64,000 nucleotides of DNA, from contig NZ_JH992941.1 of NCBI RefSeq assembly GCF_000315485.1, forward strand, positions 744,001 to 808,000, given 5' to 3'. The stretch is from Bacteroides oleiciplenus YIT 12058 (GTDB taxonomy: Bacteria > Bacteroidota > Bacteroidia > Bacteroidales > Bacteroidaceae). The translations under genes and the position numbers were made by a program. The notes below the pieces were generated by a model. The model was not told the DNA's origin. It worked only from the letters and a program-made list of their open reading frames with translations, and did no database searches. Positions 47,801-55,941 of this stretch are shown piece by piece (positions within the stretch are counted from its first letter, which is position 1; the number at the start of each line of letters is the position of its first letter).

Positions 47801-48841
47801 GAGATGCGTCAACGTATTTTTGAGGCTTTTTTCCGAATTAACGATGGCAACCAAGATGTGACGCAGCCCGGTTCGGGTATTGGTCTTACGCTTGCTGCTT
47901 CTTTAGTACAATTGCATAATGGTAAATTGTATCTTGACGATAAAGCTGAGGATATATGTTTTGTTGTACAAATACCCATTAATATGTCTGCTGATAATTC
48001 TCGACCTGAGTTGGATGAATGCGTTAGTAAAGTGGAGTATGAAGAAGATACACCTTTGTCGTCAGAAATACAGATTTCAGATCGAAAAATAGTATTGGTT
48101 GTTGAAGACAATGAAGAATTACGTTCTTTCCTTAGTCGGCAACTTGGTAGATACTATGAAATAGTGGCAGTAAGCAACGGTGTGGAAGCGTTGGCAGTAC
48201 TTGACGAGAAAATTATTAACCTGATTGTATCAGATATTATGATGCCTCTTATGGATGGCTTGGAATTATGTAACTCTATAAAAAATGATCTTTCCACATG
48301 TCATATACCTGTTATTTTGTTAACTGCCAAAACAGCATTGGATAATAAAATAGAAGGGTTAAAAAGTGGTGCAGATGCCTATATTGAAAAACCATTTTCA
48401 ATGCCTTATCTGCTTGTGCAAATTAATAATTTATTGGAAAGCAGAATGAAGTTACGTCAGAATTTTGCAAATGATCCGTATATCGCTATTGACTCGATAG
48501 CCCATAATAAAGCCGATGAAGATTTTCTTAATAAGATAACAGATATTATCCGCCAAAACCTTAGTGATGAAAAATTTAGTATAGATGATCTTGCTATGGA
48601 AGTAACAATGAGCCGAAGCAGTTTGCACAGGAAATTGAGAGGAATCACAGGGTTGACTCCTGGTGATTTTGTTCGGATCATACGATTGAAGAAGGCTGCG
48701 GAATTACTTAAAACGGGAGAATATCGTATAAATGAGATTTGTGTACTAATAGGAATGAATTCAATATCGCATTTTTCTAAAGTGTTTTACAAACAATTTG
48801 GTGTATTGCCTAAAGATTTTGCTAAGAAACAGGCAAAGTAA
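44831..48841 (+). CDS. Hybrid two-component system regulator (HTCS)
   Basis: This 1336-residue one-protein sensor/regulator has a signal peptide, about 14 Reg_prop beta-propeller blades (about 30-650, with repeats such as DSKGFIWAGTKNGLNRFD), a Y_Y_Y domain (about 690-775), a transmembrane segment (about 780-802), a histidine kinase with His838 in NIAHEIRTP, an ATPase domain (about 945-1055), a receiver domain with Asp1135 in SDIMMP, and a C-terminal AraC-type DNA-binding domain (about 1235-1336). It would sense an oligosaccharide in the periplasm and activate the divergent susC-susD-GH115 genes. Codons look more A/T-rich than in PUL 1. Confidence 0.96.
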   Translation: MKYTVLILFLSLAFYSEAILSQELSYNIKHYKKNSGLSQNTVMSIYQDSKGFIWAGTKNGLNRFDGSNFKIYQRGDLPDDLKNSVIFSIKEDKTKRLWIATDKGISLYDPFTERFSTFDIKTTEQETISGYVNEIFIDHQDRVWIRSNTGLYIYIDEENKLFCLNEKFRPYVGTPIPSAFYVDDNGIAYIAFPKIGILKYNFVTHEVDLLTSFTYSPTAMSGYNDSYMLVGTLNRGLYLVNKITGATKKIPVYNPQNSDIYVRTIEKISDTEYWIGTESGIYILQGEQIHHLAHDPHDNLSLSDNAIYSIFKDREGNVWVGSYFGGMDYILVESTYFRNYYPKVDQNSIQGYKVREFVNDKEGNLWIATEDNGLNYFNTETKQFTHISESSKPLSVTFSNIQSLNLVDDKLWVGTFSKGFDVLDLKTGRSKHYEKKDNDYTTIQNNHILAIYTDRNGITWIGSSSDIYTYVPEIDGVKKFEKIKQSFTSDILEDHNGNIWFSTYNRGVIRYNPYTDTIKEFTYDEKDPHSICYDRITGIFQDSKLRLWFSSEDGGFCLYHPKDETFTRITMKEGLPSNVVYKILEDNDQQLWLSTLDGIVHFDPETMSVKKQYDLSNGLENEQFNYNSGIKGKDGILYFGSIDGFISFNPQAIKDKKNRYSVVLTDLFIYNQKVKVDTTTSILKRAMPYTDVINLNYDQSTFSLGFSALNYSMNGQGKYAYQLEGIDKKWMYADNITQVSYNSIPPGSYTFRIKYSIDGYDWEGEETMLHINIIPPFWSTLEAYVVYAIILIVIFYMLLHYYIKRRKKRMEEEQIRQEHEKKDEIYKLKIDFFTNIAHEIRTPISLIKAPLDCIIHEDLCKDEMHENLGIIEKNTDRLLVLVNQLLDFRKVESKAFTLNFQVKNVCSVVYNTYVQFIATAKHRDIMITFDSLSDPLFALIDEEAITKVCSNLFNNAIKYSTSYVKIALSVDHDSQDFCITVRNDGTPIPVEMRQRIFEAFFRINDGNQDVTQPGSGIGLTLAASLVQLHNGKLYLDDKAEDICFVVQIPINMSADNSRPELDECVSKVEYEEDTPLSSEIQISDRKIVLVVEDNEELRSFLSRQLGRYYEIVAVSNGVEALAVLDEKIINLIVSDIMMPLMDGLELCNSIKNDLSTCHIPVILLTAKTALDNKIEGLKSGADAYIEKPFSMPYLLVQINNLLESRMKLRQNFANDPYIAIDSIAHNKADEDFLNKITDIIRQNLSDEKFSIDDLAMEVTMSRSSLHRKLRGITGLTPGDFVRIIRLKKAAELLKTGEYRINEICVLIGMNSISHFSKVFYKQFGVLPKDFAKKQAK

Positions 48842-48843
48842 GA

Positions 48844-48879
48844 CACTCCCTCAAATATAACTCTATATTTGAGGGAGTG
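48844..48879. terminator. Bidirectional terminator between HTCS and GH51-like genes
   Basis: Perfect 16-bp arms (48844-48859 and 48864-48879) with a 4-nt loop lie between the convergent genes, which end at 48841 and 48895. This is a strong hairpin. Confidence 0.85.
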
Positions 48880-48894
48880 GAAAACTCTTGACTA

Positions 48895-51108
48895 TTATTT
48901 TTTTAAGGTAATAACTGTATATGAATACTTAGGAAAAGTGTATTTTGCATTTTTCCTGGCAACATTAATTTTTGAGGGTTTAAATACAACATTATTCATA
49001 TTTTCATAAGTGTTGTATTCAGTAAGTTCACAGTCACCTATAGTATAAACTTCCGCTTTCGGATTGAAACGAAAATCCCGGATATTCAGAATAGCCTGCC
49101 GTGGTTCATTGCTCATATTTGCTACGTAGATTGTCATTTCAGTTTTCTGGTCGTTGACTTTTGCGGTTATATCCAGTGCTTTGTCGCTACTTGTTGTTTG
49201 TACAACATTTGGCTTCCAGGTTTTCATCATCATTTCATCAATATGTGCTGAAGGTTGGAACCAAATCGTATCAGCAGTGTAATGGATACGGCCTTGGTCC
49301 CACATATAATGTAAACCATGGGGTTGGAAAGTATTTGCTGTACCCAGCATTCGGAAGCAATCACCGTAGCGTTGCAGTGTATTCCAGTTGTGGGCATGGG
49401 CTAGACCACGGTCCCAGTCGCATCGACTTCCGTTCTCTTCCATTGGGTGTAGGTTTAGTTTGAATCCAGGATAATCTTCTGCCAAATCCCTTTGAAGTAC
49501 AATACCCATTTCCTCCTCAAACCATTCGGTTTCATCGGCAAAGTTGCGTGCACCGCTATAGTGGGGATCCCATGCAAGTTTATCACCTTTGCCTTTAGAA
49601 ATGAACCATCCGGCCATTTCTGCAGCCAGATTATATGCCGGTATGCCCTTTTTGTAACGGTCACGACGAATATTGAGTGAAGCCATTATTGTCATTTCCG
49701 GGTCTACTTCCCAAGCAGCTTCAGCAAATTTCTTCATGCATTCAACGTATCCGCGGGATATAAGACGTTCATTGTCTACTTGGATATATTTCAGATTATA
49801 AGGCTCTGGGTGACCATGGCTGGCACGTAATGCTCCCCATTTTGTGTCAATTGAACCATTAACGTATTCTACAAAATCACGAATATCTTCATAGTTTTCA
49901 TCCATGCTCATACCAATAATGGCAACGGCACCAATGGCCTCGGCAGCCTGTAGCATTTCAATAAAGCCAAAACTGTGTGTGGCATACAAGTTGAAACCAC
50001 TTCGCAATGTTACTCTCCTCTCATCAATTGGGCCTATCATCTTTTTCCAACGATATAGGTAGGTATCGGCACCAACATCTACCATTGAACCATTGTAACG
50101 AAATACCTTGATTCCTTGTTTCTTCAAGGCATCGGCAAATGTTTTACGAATGGGATAACCTTTCACTCTTCCCCATTCTCCGGGTTGCAGAAAAGCAAAT
50201 CCTAACTCTACTTTGCCCGGAGCTTTTAATGAAATGCCAAAACTTCCGTTAATGGTATTGTTTTGTGGTATTAACTCAAATTCTACTTTTTCATAGGTGC
50301 CATCCCCTTTGAGAGAATAAGGTTTTTCTGCCAGAACTTTTCCGTGTTCATCTCTTAATGATAGATATACGGAAACCAGACTATCGGCTTTTATGCGGAG
50401 TACACCATCATATGGCTTATTTTTGTCAAAACGAATTCCCATGCGGTAAAGACCATGGTTGGTTAAACCAACCTCTCCGCTGCCTTCGGTAAATGAAATA
50501 GCTTGGTTTTGTCTACCTACATAGGCTTTCCCGTTGCGTACTAGTTCGTAAGCATAGCCGGGATTACCAACTACCAGTTTACTCCAATATTTGGATATTT
50601 GCTCATTACCGTTAATCTTTTCGAGCATAGTTTTTTGTATGTCACCTGGTAGAGAATCGAATGTTAGGAAACGTCCGGGGAATTTCCAACCAGAAATTAC
50701 GTGGGGCTCTCTGAACCTGGGAGAGTTATAAATATCTTTAGAATTAAAATCATATTTTTCGGTGAGGTTGTTCCAACTAATCCGGTGGTAAATATCGGAT
50801 TGAGTGATTAAATGGGGGATTTTCCTTTCATCCAGAACAACATATATTTTAGAATAATCTTCTCGTTTCAGATTTAAGAAATCAACATCAATGTTTTCTT
50901 CAAATGCTTCTCCATGTAGCAATTGGCTGAATATACCTCCATTGGTTTGATTGTTGAGATCTTCAATATTTGTACCATTGAATAGCTTGGGTACAGTAGC
51001 AATCTGCTTACTTGCTTCTACGTTCAATTGGACCGGGCTTTGCTGTGCAAACATGCACCCTCCCATTAATAATCCGATAATACTTAGTCTTAGTTTCTTT
51101 TTTTTCAT
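48895..51108 (-). CDS. GH51-like alpha-L-arabinofuranosidase
   Basis: The 737-residue secreted protein has a signal peptide (about 1-21, start at 51108 preferred to 51132), a beta-rich N-terminal region (about 25-280), a catalytic barrel (about 300-600) and a C-terminal beta-domain. Glu447 in QVDNERL is in the position of the GH51 acid/base; FRYNGSMVD and GFIEMLQAAEAIGA are also GH51-like. The nucleophile is not obvious (perhaps in HPMEENG). Arabinofuranosidase activity would fit the GH115 enzyme in an arabino-glucuronoxylan locus. A related clan-A family is possible. Confidence 0.68.
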   Translation of the reverse strand: MKKKKLRLSIIGLLMGGCMFAQQSPVQLNVEASKQIATVPKLFNGTNIEDLNNQTNGGIFSQLLHGEAFEENIDVDFLNLKREDYSKIYVVLDERKIPHLITQSDIYHRISWNNLTEKYDFNSKDIYNSPRFREPHVISGWKFPGRFLTFDSLPGDIQKTMLEKINGNEQISKYWSKLVVGNPGYAYELVRNGKAYVGRQNQAISFTEGSGEVGLTNHGLYRMGIRFDKNKPYDGVLRIKADSLVSVYLSLRDEHGKVLAEKPYSLKGDGTYEKVEFELIPQNNTINGSFGISLKAPGKVELGFAFLQPGEWGRVKGYPIRKTFADALKKQGIKVFRYNGSMVDVGADTYLYRWKKMIGPIDERRVTLRSGFNLYATHSFGFIEMLQAAEAIGAVAIIGMSMDENYEDIRDFVEYVNGSIDTKWGALRASHGHPEPYNLKYIQVDNERLISRGYVECMKKFAEAAWEVDPEMTIMASLNIRRDRYKKGIPAYNLAAEMAGWFISKGKGDKLAWDPHYSGARNFADETEWFEEEMGIVLQRDLAEDYPGFKLNLHPMEENGSRCDWDRGLAHAHNWNTLQRYGDCFRMLGTANTFQPHGLHYMWDQGRIHYTADTIWFQPSAHIDEMMMKTWKPNVVQTTSSDKALDITAKVNDQKTEMTIYVANMSNEPRQAILNIRDFRFNPKAEVYTIGDCELTEYNTYENMNNVVFKPSKINVARKNAKYTFPKYSYTVITLKK

Positions 51109-51134
51109 GATAAAATTTATTTTTATAAACACCG

Positions 51135-51142
51135 CAAAGGTA
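51135..51142 (-). promoter_or_regulatory. -7 promoter element for the GH51-like gene
   Basis: TACCTTTG on the minus strand, 26 bases before the start at 51108. It shows that this gene has its own promoter separate from susC-susD. Confidence 0.6.
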
Positions 51143-51190
51143 ACCCCTATCTCAGTCTCTGTGGTTCAGAAAATTTTCAAAAAAAGACGA

Positions 51191-51473
51191 TTTTCGCTCA
51201 ATTTGCGTGTTTCTGCGTATATTACATATACATAATTGAAGATACTAGTTTGAATATGGATATATCACCTTTATTTATAAACAAAAGAACCGTACCTGAG
51301 ACCTACCCAAGATGCACTTGCTCCGTACCTTCTCCACTCACAGGTACCTCTGAGCGAAGAAACCATGGCTTTGGTACGGAGCAAGTGCATCCCGGGTATA
51401 ATGCGGACCAAACATAACCCATCGGAAAAGACAAAAGAATCATCTACGCAAAACGACGCAAATTAACGCAAAA
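51191..51473. repeat. Imperfect inverted repeat with ACGCA units
   Basis: The segments 51191-51219 and 51445-51473 are inverted copies (about 22 of 29 bases match). The right arm contains ACGCA at 51446, 51456 and 51466, an exact 10-bp period. They flank the stronger inverted repeat at 51311-51391. No gene is supported in 51133-51553. Confidence 0.55.
51311..51391. repeat. Perfect 19-bp inverted repeat in the 51.3 kb gap
   Basis: Arms at 51311-51329 and 51373-51391 are perfect complements with a 43-nt loop; the match continues imperfectly to 51304 and 51398. The loop contains the small palindrome AGGTACCT. It lies between the divergent GH51-like and DUF6266 genes and could be a small mobile element, a structured RNA or a recombination site. 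Confidence 0.75.
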
Positions 51474-51508
51474 ATCACGTGGACCGGATTGATAAGAATC
51501 TTTTTCCA

Positions 51509-51516
51509 TATATTTG
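51509..51516 (+). promoter_or_regulatory. -7 promoter element for the DUF6266 gene
   Basis: TATATTTG, 38 bases before the ATG at 51554. It lies downstream of the alternative in-frame ATG at 51479, which argues that 51554 is the real start. Confidence 0.6.
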
Positions 51517-51553
51517 CGCAATCAGAAAAACAAGTAACTTAAAACACGATAGT

Positions 51554-52363
51554 ATGGGAATTATCAATCAAGGCATTCTCGGAGGATTCTCCGGAAAAGT
51601 GGGACCGATAGTCGGTTTCCGCTGGAAGTCAAACTACTATATACGTGCACGTGCCGCCAAAGTCAGCAACCCGCGCACACCGAAACAGCAGGAACAACGG
51701 AGCAAGTTTGCCACGGTATTCAGCTTCCTGAAGACTATAAAACCTTTCATTCGCATTGGTTATAAAGAGTTTACGCAGGATAAATCTGCGTTCAACGCCG
51801 CTATGTCCTACACGCTGAAGAGAGCCGCGACGGGTAGCGGGAAAGATATCACGATTGACTTTAACCGGGTGCTGGTATCTATGGGAACCTTGATGCCTGT
51901 ATTCGAAGGTACAGCTACACAAGAGAGGGATAAAATGGGTTTCAACTGGCAGAATAACTCTGGTATGGGAAATGCGGAAGACACCGATATAGCCATGCTG
52001 TTGGTGTACAACAAAGACAAGGAAACAGCCCTCTATAACACAGAAGCCGCCCTGCGCTCCGACTGTCATGGTGAATTGCCCCTTCCGGATGACTGGCAGG
52101 GCGATGAACTGATAGCCTATCTCAGTTTTTGCAGTGCCGACGGAGACAGTGTTGCCAATAGCGTACGACTATCCGTAACAACCGTCCAAACATCCTCACA
52201 TGTACCCCAGTCAGAGGATTCCGCCTTATGGACTCTTTCAGATGGAATTTCGTTTTATCCAAAACTTAAACAACCGGTCGTTGATGACATAACCATCCAG
52301 AGTTTTACCAACCACCCCTTTGCCGGAAAGTCCTTTCAGAGCAGACTGTACAGAACTGGGTGA
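51554..52363 (+). CDS. DUF6266-like protein with overlapping C-terminal extension
   Basis: The 269-residue protein starts with MGIINQGILGGFSGKVGPIVG, shows WKSNYYIRARAAKVSNPRTPKQQ and resembles the DUF6266 family of Bacteroidetes, whose members I recall as about 210 residues. No signal peptide is seen. Its last roughly 40 residues are encoded by bases 52238-52363, which are also the 3' end of the convergent ATPase gene, so the natural stop may have been lost or displaced. Function unknown. Confidence 0.68.
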   Translation: MGIINQGILGGFSGKVGPIVGFRWKSNYYIRARAAKVSNPRTPKQQEQRSKFATVFSFLKTIKPFIRIGYKEFTQDKSAFNAAMSYTLKRAATGSGKDITIDFNRVLVSMGTLMPVFEGTATQERDKMGFNWQNNSGMGNAEDTDIAMLLVYNKDKETALYNTEAALRSDCHGELPLPDDWQGDELIAYLSFCSADGDSVANSVRLSVTTVQTSSHVPQSEDSALWTLSDGISFYPKLKQPVVDDITIQSFTNHPFAGKSFQSRLYRTG

Positions 52364-53377
52364 TTTCAAATGATATCTTCGCACAAACTCACCAGAAGTC
52401 ACATTGACAGCTATATTTTCAGCAGCTATTGCACGGAGTATCTCACGTTGGCGTTCCGTCAGGTCGGCAAAGATGGACTGATAAATGAAATTTTGTTTTC
52501 GGATAAGGGAAGTTAAAGCCATTTCGAAATAATACGGTGTGGCAGTTTCTCCTTTCTCCGTCAGCAAGAATACCTCATTCATCAGCATCTGCAGATAAAG
52601 AGTAATCCCTTCAAATTTTTGATAAGCCACTTCCACTAAAGCGACATCTATGGCTTTGCCATGCTCACGAAAATGCATCTGCACAAATTCGATATACTTA
52701 TCCGAAGGTATGCTTTCAAGATGCAAAGTAAAGGTACTTTGATAAAAGGGACGGTTCTCACTATTGAACATATCCACCAACAAACTGGGTTCGCTACCGG
52801 CAAAAATGAAACGGGCGTTCGGACAATGCTGTATCTGCGTGCGCAGCAAAGCTTCCATATTCTTTTCAGTATAATGGCTTATTTGCTGAAACTCATCAAA
52901 CGCAACAATGCAGGGTTTATCGGCAGTATTCAGATACGCAAAGATTTCATCCAGAGTGGCATCCACAGAGGACACGTTTCCTAAACCAATTTCTAACGTG
53001 GGTTCACCGGTTAAAGCATCTATTTTCACAGCAGGACGCAAGGAAGTTATGGTTTGCAGGAAACGATCCAGAAACTTCCTGCCACGTGGTTTCAACTGGT
53101 CGATTATAGCGCTGCCGAAAGCATATACAAATTCACGGATAGAAGCCGTTGCAAAGATATCGATCAAGAGAATATTATAATTTTTGCTGATTTCCTCCTG
53201 ATGAAAAGTATGTAGGATTAATCCTGTTTTTCCCATACGCCGTTGTGCAATCAATACCACATTGCGCCCATTTGTCAAATCACGAATCAGTTCGTTAGTT
53301 TCTCTTTCGCGGTCACAAAAGTAATGGCTACCGGCATAGGTGCCTATTATAAAAGGATTTGTTTGCACAGTCTTCAT
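52238..53377 (-). CDS. AAA-type ATPase (COG1672/ATPase_2-like)
   Basis: The 379-residue protein has a Walker A-like motif AQRRMGKT (Lys50), a Walker B CIVAFDEFQQI (about 145-155), and a C-terminal winged-helix-like part ending GYVINDRLFKFWIKRNSI. This is the layout of the archaeal/bacterial ATPase_2 family common in Bacteroides, whose roles are mostly unknown. The 3' end overlaps the convergent DUF6266 gene by 126 bases. A palindrome next to its -7 element suggests repression or autoregulation. Confidence 0.82.
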   Translation of the reverse strand: MKTVQTNPFIIGTYAGSHYFCDRERETNELIRDLTNGRNVVLIAQRRMGKTGLILHTFHQEEISKNYNILLIDIFATASIREFVYAFGSAIIDQLKPRGRKFLDRFLQTITSLRPAVKIDALTGEPTLEIGLGNVSSVDATLDEIFAYLNTADKPCIVAFDEFQQISHYTEKNMEALLRTQIQHCPNARFIFAGSEPSLLVDMFNSENRPFYQSTFTLHLESIPSDKYIEFVQMHFREHGKAIDVALVEVAYQKFEGITLYLQMLMNEVFLLTEKGETATPYYFEMALTSLIRKQNFIYQSIFADLTERQREILRAIAAENIAVNVTSGEFVRRYHLKSPSSVQSALKGLSGKGVVGKTLDGYVINDRLFKFWIKRNSI

Positions 53378-53400
53378 GATTATTCAATTCTAAATTATTG

Positions 53401-53408
53401 CAAATATA
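53401..53408 (-). promoter_or_regulatory. -7 promoter element for the ATPase gene
   Basis: TATATTTG on the minus strand, 23 bases before the start at 53377. A 23-bp palindrome begins 6 bases further upstream. Confidence 0.6.
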
Positions 53409-53414
53409 ATAATT

Positions 53415-53437
53415 ATTATTATGATAATCATAATAAT
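53415..53437. promoter_or_regulatory. Palindrome at the ATPase promoter (candidate operator)
   Basis: Perfect 11-bp arms ATTATTATGAT/ATCATAATAAT (53415-53425 and 53427-53437) surround a single central base. It lies between the -7 element and the expected -33 position, which suits an operator, although A/T-rich DNA makes such symmetry less surprising. Confidence 0.45.
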
Positions 53438-53555
53438 TCATCTTGAAACATTTCTAAGCAGATAAAGTTACTACATAGTTTCTTTTTTGCAATACATGGA
53501 CAATAAAGGCATATTTCCAATATCAAAACAGTAGGTACAAACGGAATAACTTCCG

Positions 53556-53563
53556 TAACTTTG
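53556..53563 (+). promoter_or_regulatory. -7 promoter element for the phosphodiesterase gene
   Basis: TAACTTTG fits TAnnTTTG, 29 bases before the ATG at 53593. Confidence 0.6.
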
Positions 53564-53592
53564 CCTGCAGTTAACATAAAAAGCAGAAAAAC

Positions 53593-54498
53593 ATGAAGAA
53601 ATTTACAATTACATTTGCACTCACCATAATAGCAGTGCTACTCGCCGCAACTCCTTGCAGCGCCAAAGGAAAAGCAAAACATGTCGTATTAATCGGGTTA
53701 GATGGCTGGGGCGCCTATAGCGTTCCCAAAGCTGACATACCTACTATTAAGCAATTCATGGCAGACGGAGCCTACACGCTTGAAAAACGTTCGGCCCTCC
53801 CCTCTTCCAGTGCCATCAACTGGGCGTCCATGTTCATGGGTGCCGGGCCGGAACTTCACGGATACACGCAATGGGGTTCCAAAACTCCCGAACTGCCCTC
53901 GCGTGTACTCAACGAACATGGCATCTTCCCAACCGTCTTCCAGCTATTGCGCGATGCACAGCCGGAAGCTGAAATCGGCTGCCTGTACGAATGGGATGGC
54001 ATTAAATATCTTGTGGACACCCTTGCTTTGAGCCATCACGCACAAGCTCCCGATTACAACAAACACCCCGAAGCCCTGTGCACAATGGCAGAAACATACA
54101 TCAAGGAGAAAAGACCAGTTTTACTCGCCGTCTGCTTCGACAATCCCGACCACGTAGGACATCAGGCGGGACATGACACTCCCGAATATTATGCAAAGCT
54201 GAAAGAACTGGATGCTTACATAGCCCGCATCATTCAAGCCGTTAAAGACGCCGGCATGCTGAAAGAAACCATCTTCATCATCACTGCCGACCACGGAGGT
54301 ATCGAGAAAGGTCATGGCGGTAAAACCATGAATGAGATGCAAACCCCTTTCATCATTTCCGGTAAAAATGTGAAGAAGAGCGGCGAATTTCACGAAAGCA
54401 TGATGCAATACGACGTAGCTTCCACCATCGCCTATATCTTCGGTTTAAAACAACCGCAGGTGTGGATAGGTCGCCCGATGAAGCAGGTGTTCAAATAA
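53593..54498 (+). CDS. Alkaline phosphatase / type I phosphodiesterase family protein
   Basis: This 301-residue exported protein has a signal peptide (about 1-24, CSAKG). The alkaline phosphatase superfamily metal-site motifs are visible: LIGLDGWG (Asp38 region), SSSAINWASMFMG with the likely nucleophilic Ser/Thr region, DNPDHVGHQAGHDTPEY and ITADHGG. It probably hydrolyses a phosphodiester or phosphomonoester in the periplasm; the substrate is not evident. The M16 peptidase gene is convergent with only 5 bases between stop codons. Confidence 0.85.
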   Translation: MKKFTITFALTIIAVLLAATPCSAKGKAKHVVLIGLDGWGAYSVPKADIPTIKQFMADGAYTLEKRSALPSSSAINWASMFMGAGPELHGYTQWGSKTPELPSRVLNEHGIFPTVFQLLRDAQPEAEIGCLYEWDGIKYLVDTLALSHHAQAPDYNKHPEALCTMAETYIKEKRPVLLAVCFDNPDHVGHQAGHDTPEYYAKLKELDAYIARIIQAVKDAGMLKETIFIITADHGGIEKGHGGKTMNEMQTPFIISGKNVKKSGEFHESMMQYDVASTIAYIFGLKQPQVWIGRPMKQVFK

Positions 54499-54503
54499 GA
54501 AAA

Positions 54504-55751
54504 TCAGCGATAGATAAGTGTCGACAAGTAGTCTTCCGCAAACATTTCATTGGCCACTTCCCATAAAATCTCCGGAGTGAGTTGCTCAATACGTTGGTAA
54601 ACCGCTTCGGAGCTTTCATATTTGTTGTAGTGCAGAAAAGTCTTCGCCATGCCAAGGGCATTATTCTCATTGTTATCCGAGGCTACACCTATCTGCCCTA
54701 TCAACTGTTTTTTTGCAGCAGCAAGCTGTTGGGTGGTCATTTTGACATCGCGCATTTGCTTCAACTCTTTCATCACCAGACGGGTGCAGGTATCCACATC
54801 CTCAGGATCGCAACCAAAATAAGTGCAGAAAACGCCTGTATCAGTATAAGAAGTCAGATTGGACTCCACATTATAAACAAGGCCGCGGCGCTCACGCAGG
54901 GAAACATTGAGACGGCTGTTCATACCCGGACCGCCAAGAATATTATTCAGCAGATAAAGAGCGGTGCGCTTATCATCGTAAGCATTGTAACCACGGCTGC
55001 CTATCATGACGTGGGCCTGATGGGTATCCTTATGTATAATGAGGCGCTCCGGAGTATAGAGAGGCGGCGGAGTACGGCGGTTATCCACCGTCACCGCAGG
55101 CACATCAGTCAGAAGCTTCTCTGCCCAACGAACGATTTGCTTAAAGTCCATATTTCCCCAAACAAAGAAAACCATATTTCCGGGATGATAAAAACGCGAA
55201 GTAAAAGCCGCCGCATCTTCACTGCGGAAAGTTTTCAATAGTTCAGGATTACCCAGGATATTGCGCCCCAACGGGTGTCCGCGGAATATCAAATCTTCGA
55301 AATCATCGAAAATAAGCTCGGAAGGAGTATCTTCATAAGACTGGATTTCATCAATAATCACTTCCGTTTCCTTTTCAATCTCACGTTGCGGGAAAGTAGA
55401 GTGAAATACAATATCCGTCAGTAACTCGAATGCCCTGCCGAAGTGTTCGGTCAGAAAGGCGGAATAAATCACTGTTTCCTCTTTATTAGTATAAGCATTC
55501 AAATCACCACCCACATTTTCCATACGATTGAGTATATGCCAGGCTTTCCGCTTTTGCGTACCTTTAAAGATGAGATGCTCCACGAAGTGTGCCATGCCTT
55601 GTTCGTTTTCAAGCTCATCACGTGTTCCTGCATCGACAGCAAAACCACAATAAGCCACATCTGAGAGCGATGGCTGGTGAATGATGCGCAAACCATTGGC
55701 AAGCGTATATTGATTATGTTCCGGTAAGGGGAAAAGTGCTAACTTCTTCAT
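54504..55751 (-). CDS. M16-family zinc peptidase (insulinase/PqqL-like)
   Basis: The 415-residue protein has the inverted zinc motif HFVEH (His55, Glu58, His59) and a downstream Glu-rich helix ETEVIIDEIQSYEDTP for the third ligand. The C-terminal half is the second, inactive M16 domain (RGLVYNVESNL). No clear signal peptide is present, so it may be cytoplasmic. Promoter: a -7 element in the dispersed repeat at 55778-55851. Confidence 0.9.
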   Translation of the reverse strand: MKKLALFPLPEHNQYTLANGLRIIHQPSLSDVAYCGFAVDAGTRDELENEQGMAHFVEHLIFKGTQKRKAWHILNRMENVGGDLNAYTNKEETVIYSAFLTEHFGRAFELLTDIVFHSTFPQREIEKETEVIIDEIQSYEDTPSELIFDDFEDLIFRGHPLGRNILGNPELLKTFRSEDAAAFTSRFYHPGNMVFFVWGNMDFKQIVRWAEKLLTDVPAVTVDNRRTPPPLYTPERLIIHKDTHQAHVMIGSRGYNAYDDKRTALYLLNNILGGPGMNSRLNVSLRERRGLVYNVESNLTSYTDTGVFCTYFGCDPEDVDTCTRLVMKELKQMRDVKMTTQQLAAAKKQLIGQIGVASDNNENNALGMAKTFLHYNKYESSEAVYQRIEQLTPEILWEVANEMFAEDYLSTLIYR

Positions 55752-55777
55752 TCTGACGTTTAAAACTGATTAGGGTG

Positions 55778-55851
55778 CAAAGATAGTGCAAACTGAAATC
55801 AGTGCAAAACAAGCTTACTTGTTTTTATTGATGAGGTGCTGCCTATCTTCG
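55778..55851. repeat. Dispersed promoter-like repeat, copy 1
   Basis: The repeat begins with CAAAGATA (55778-55785), which on the minus strand is the -7 element TATCTTTG for the M16 gene, and ends with TATCTTCG (55844-55851), a near -7 element on the plus strand. Between them are GTGCAAA and CAAGCTT-ACTTG units. It aligns with 62304-62370 upstream of dps. Confidence 0.7.
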
Positions 55852-55941
55852 CAAAGCAAAAATACAATAAAACCTATTGCCATTTATGGAAAATTGCAGA
55901 TATTTGTGGGCTATAACCTAACTACTAACAAAAATAGTATA

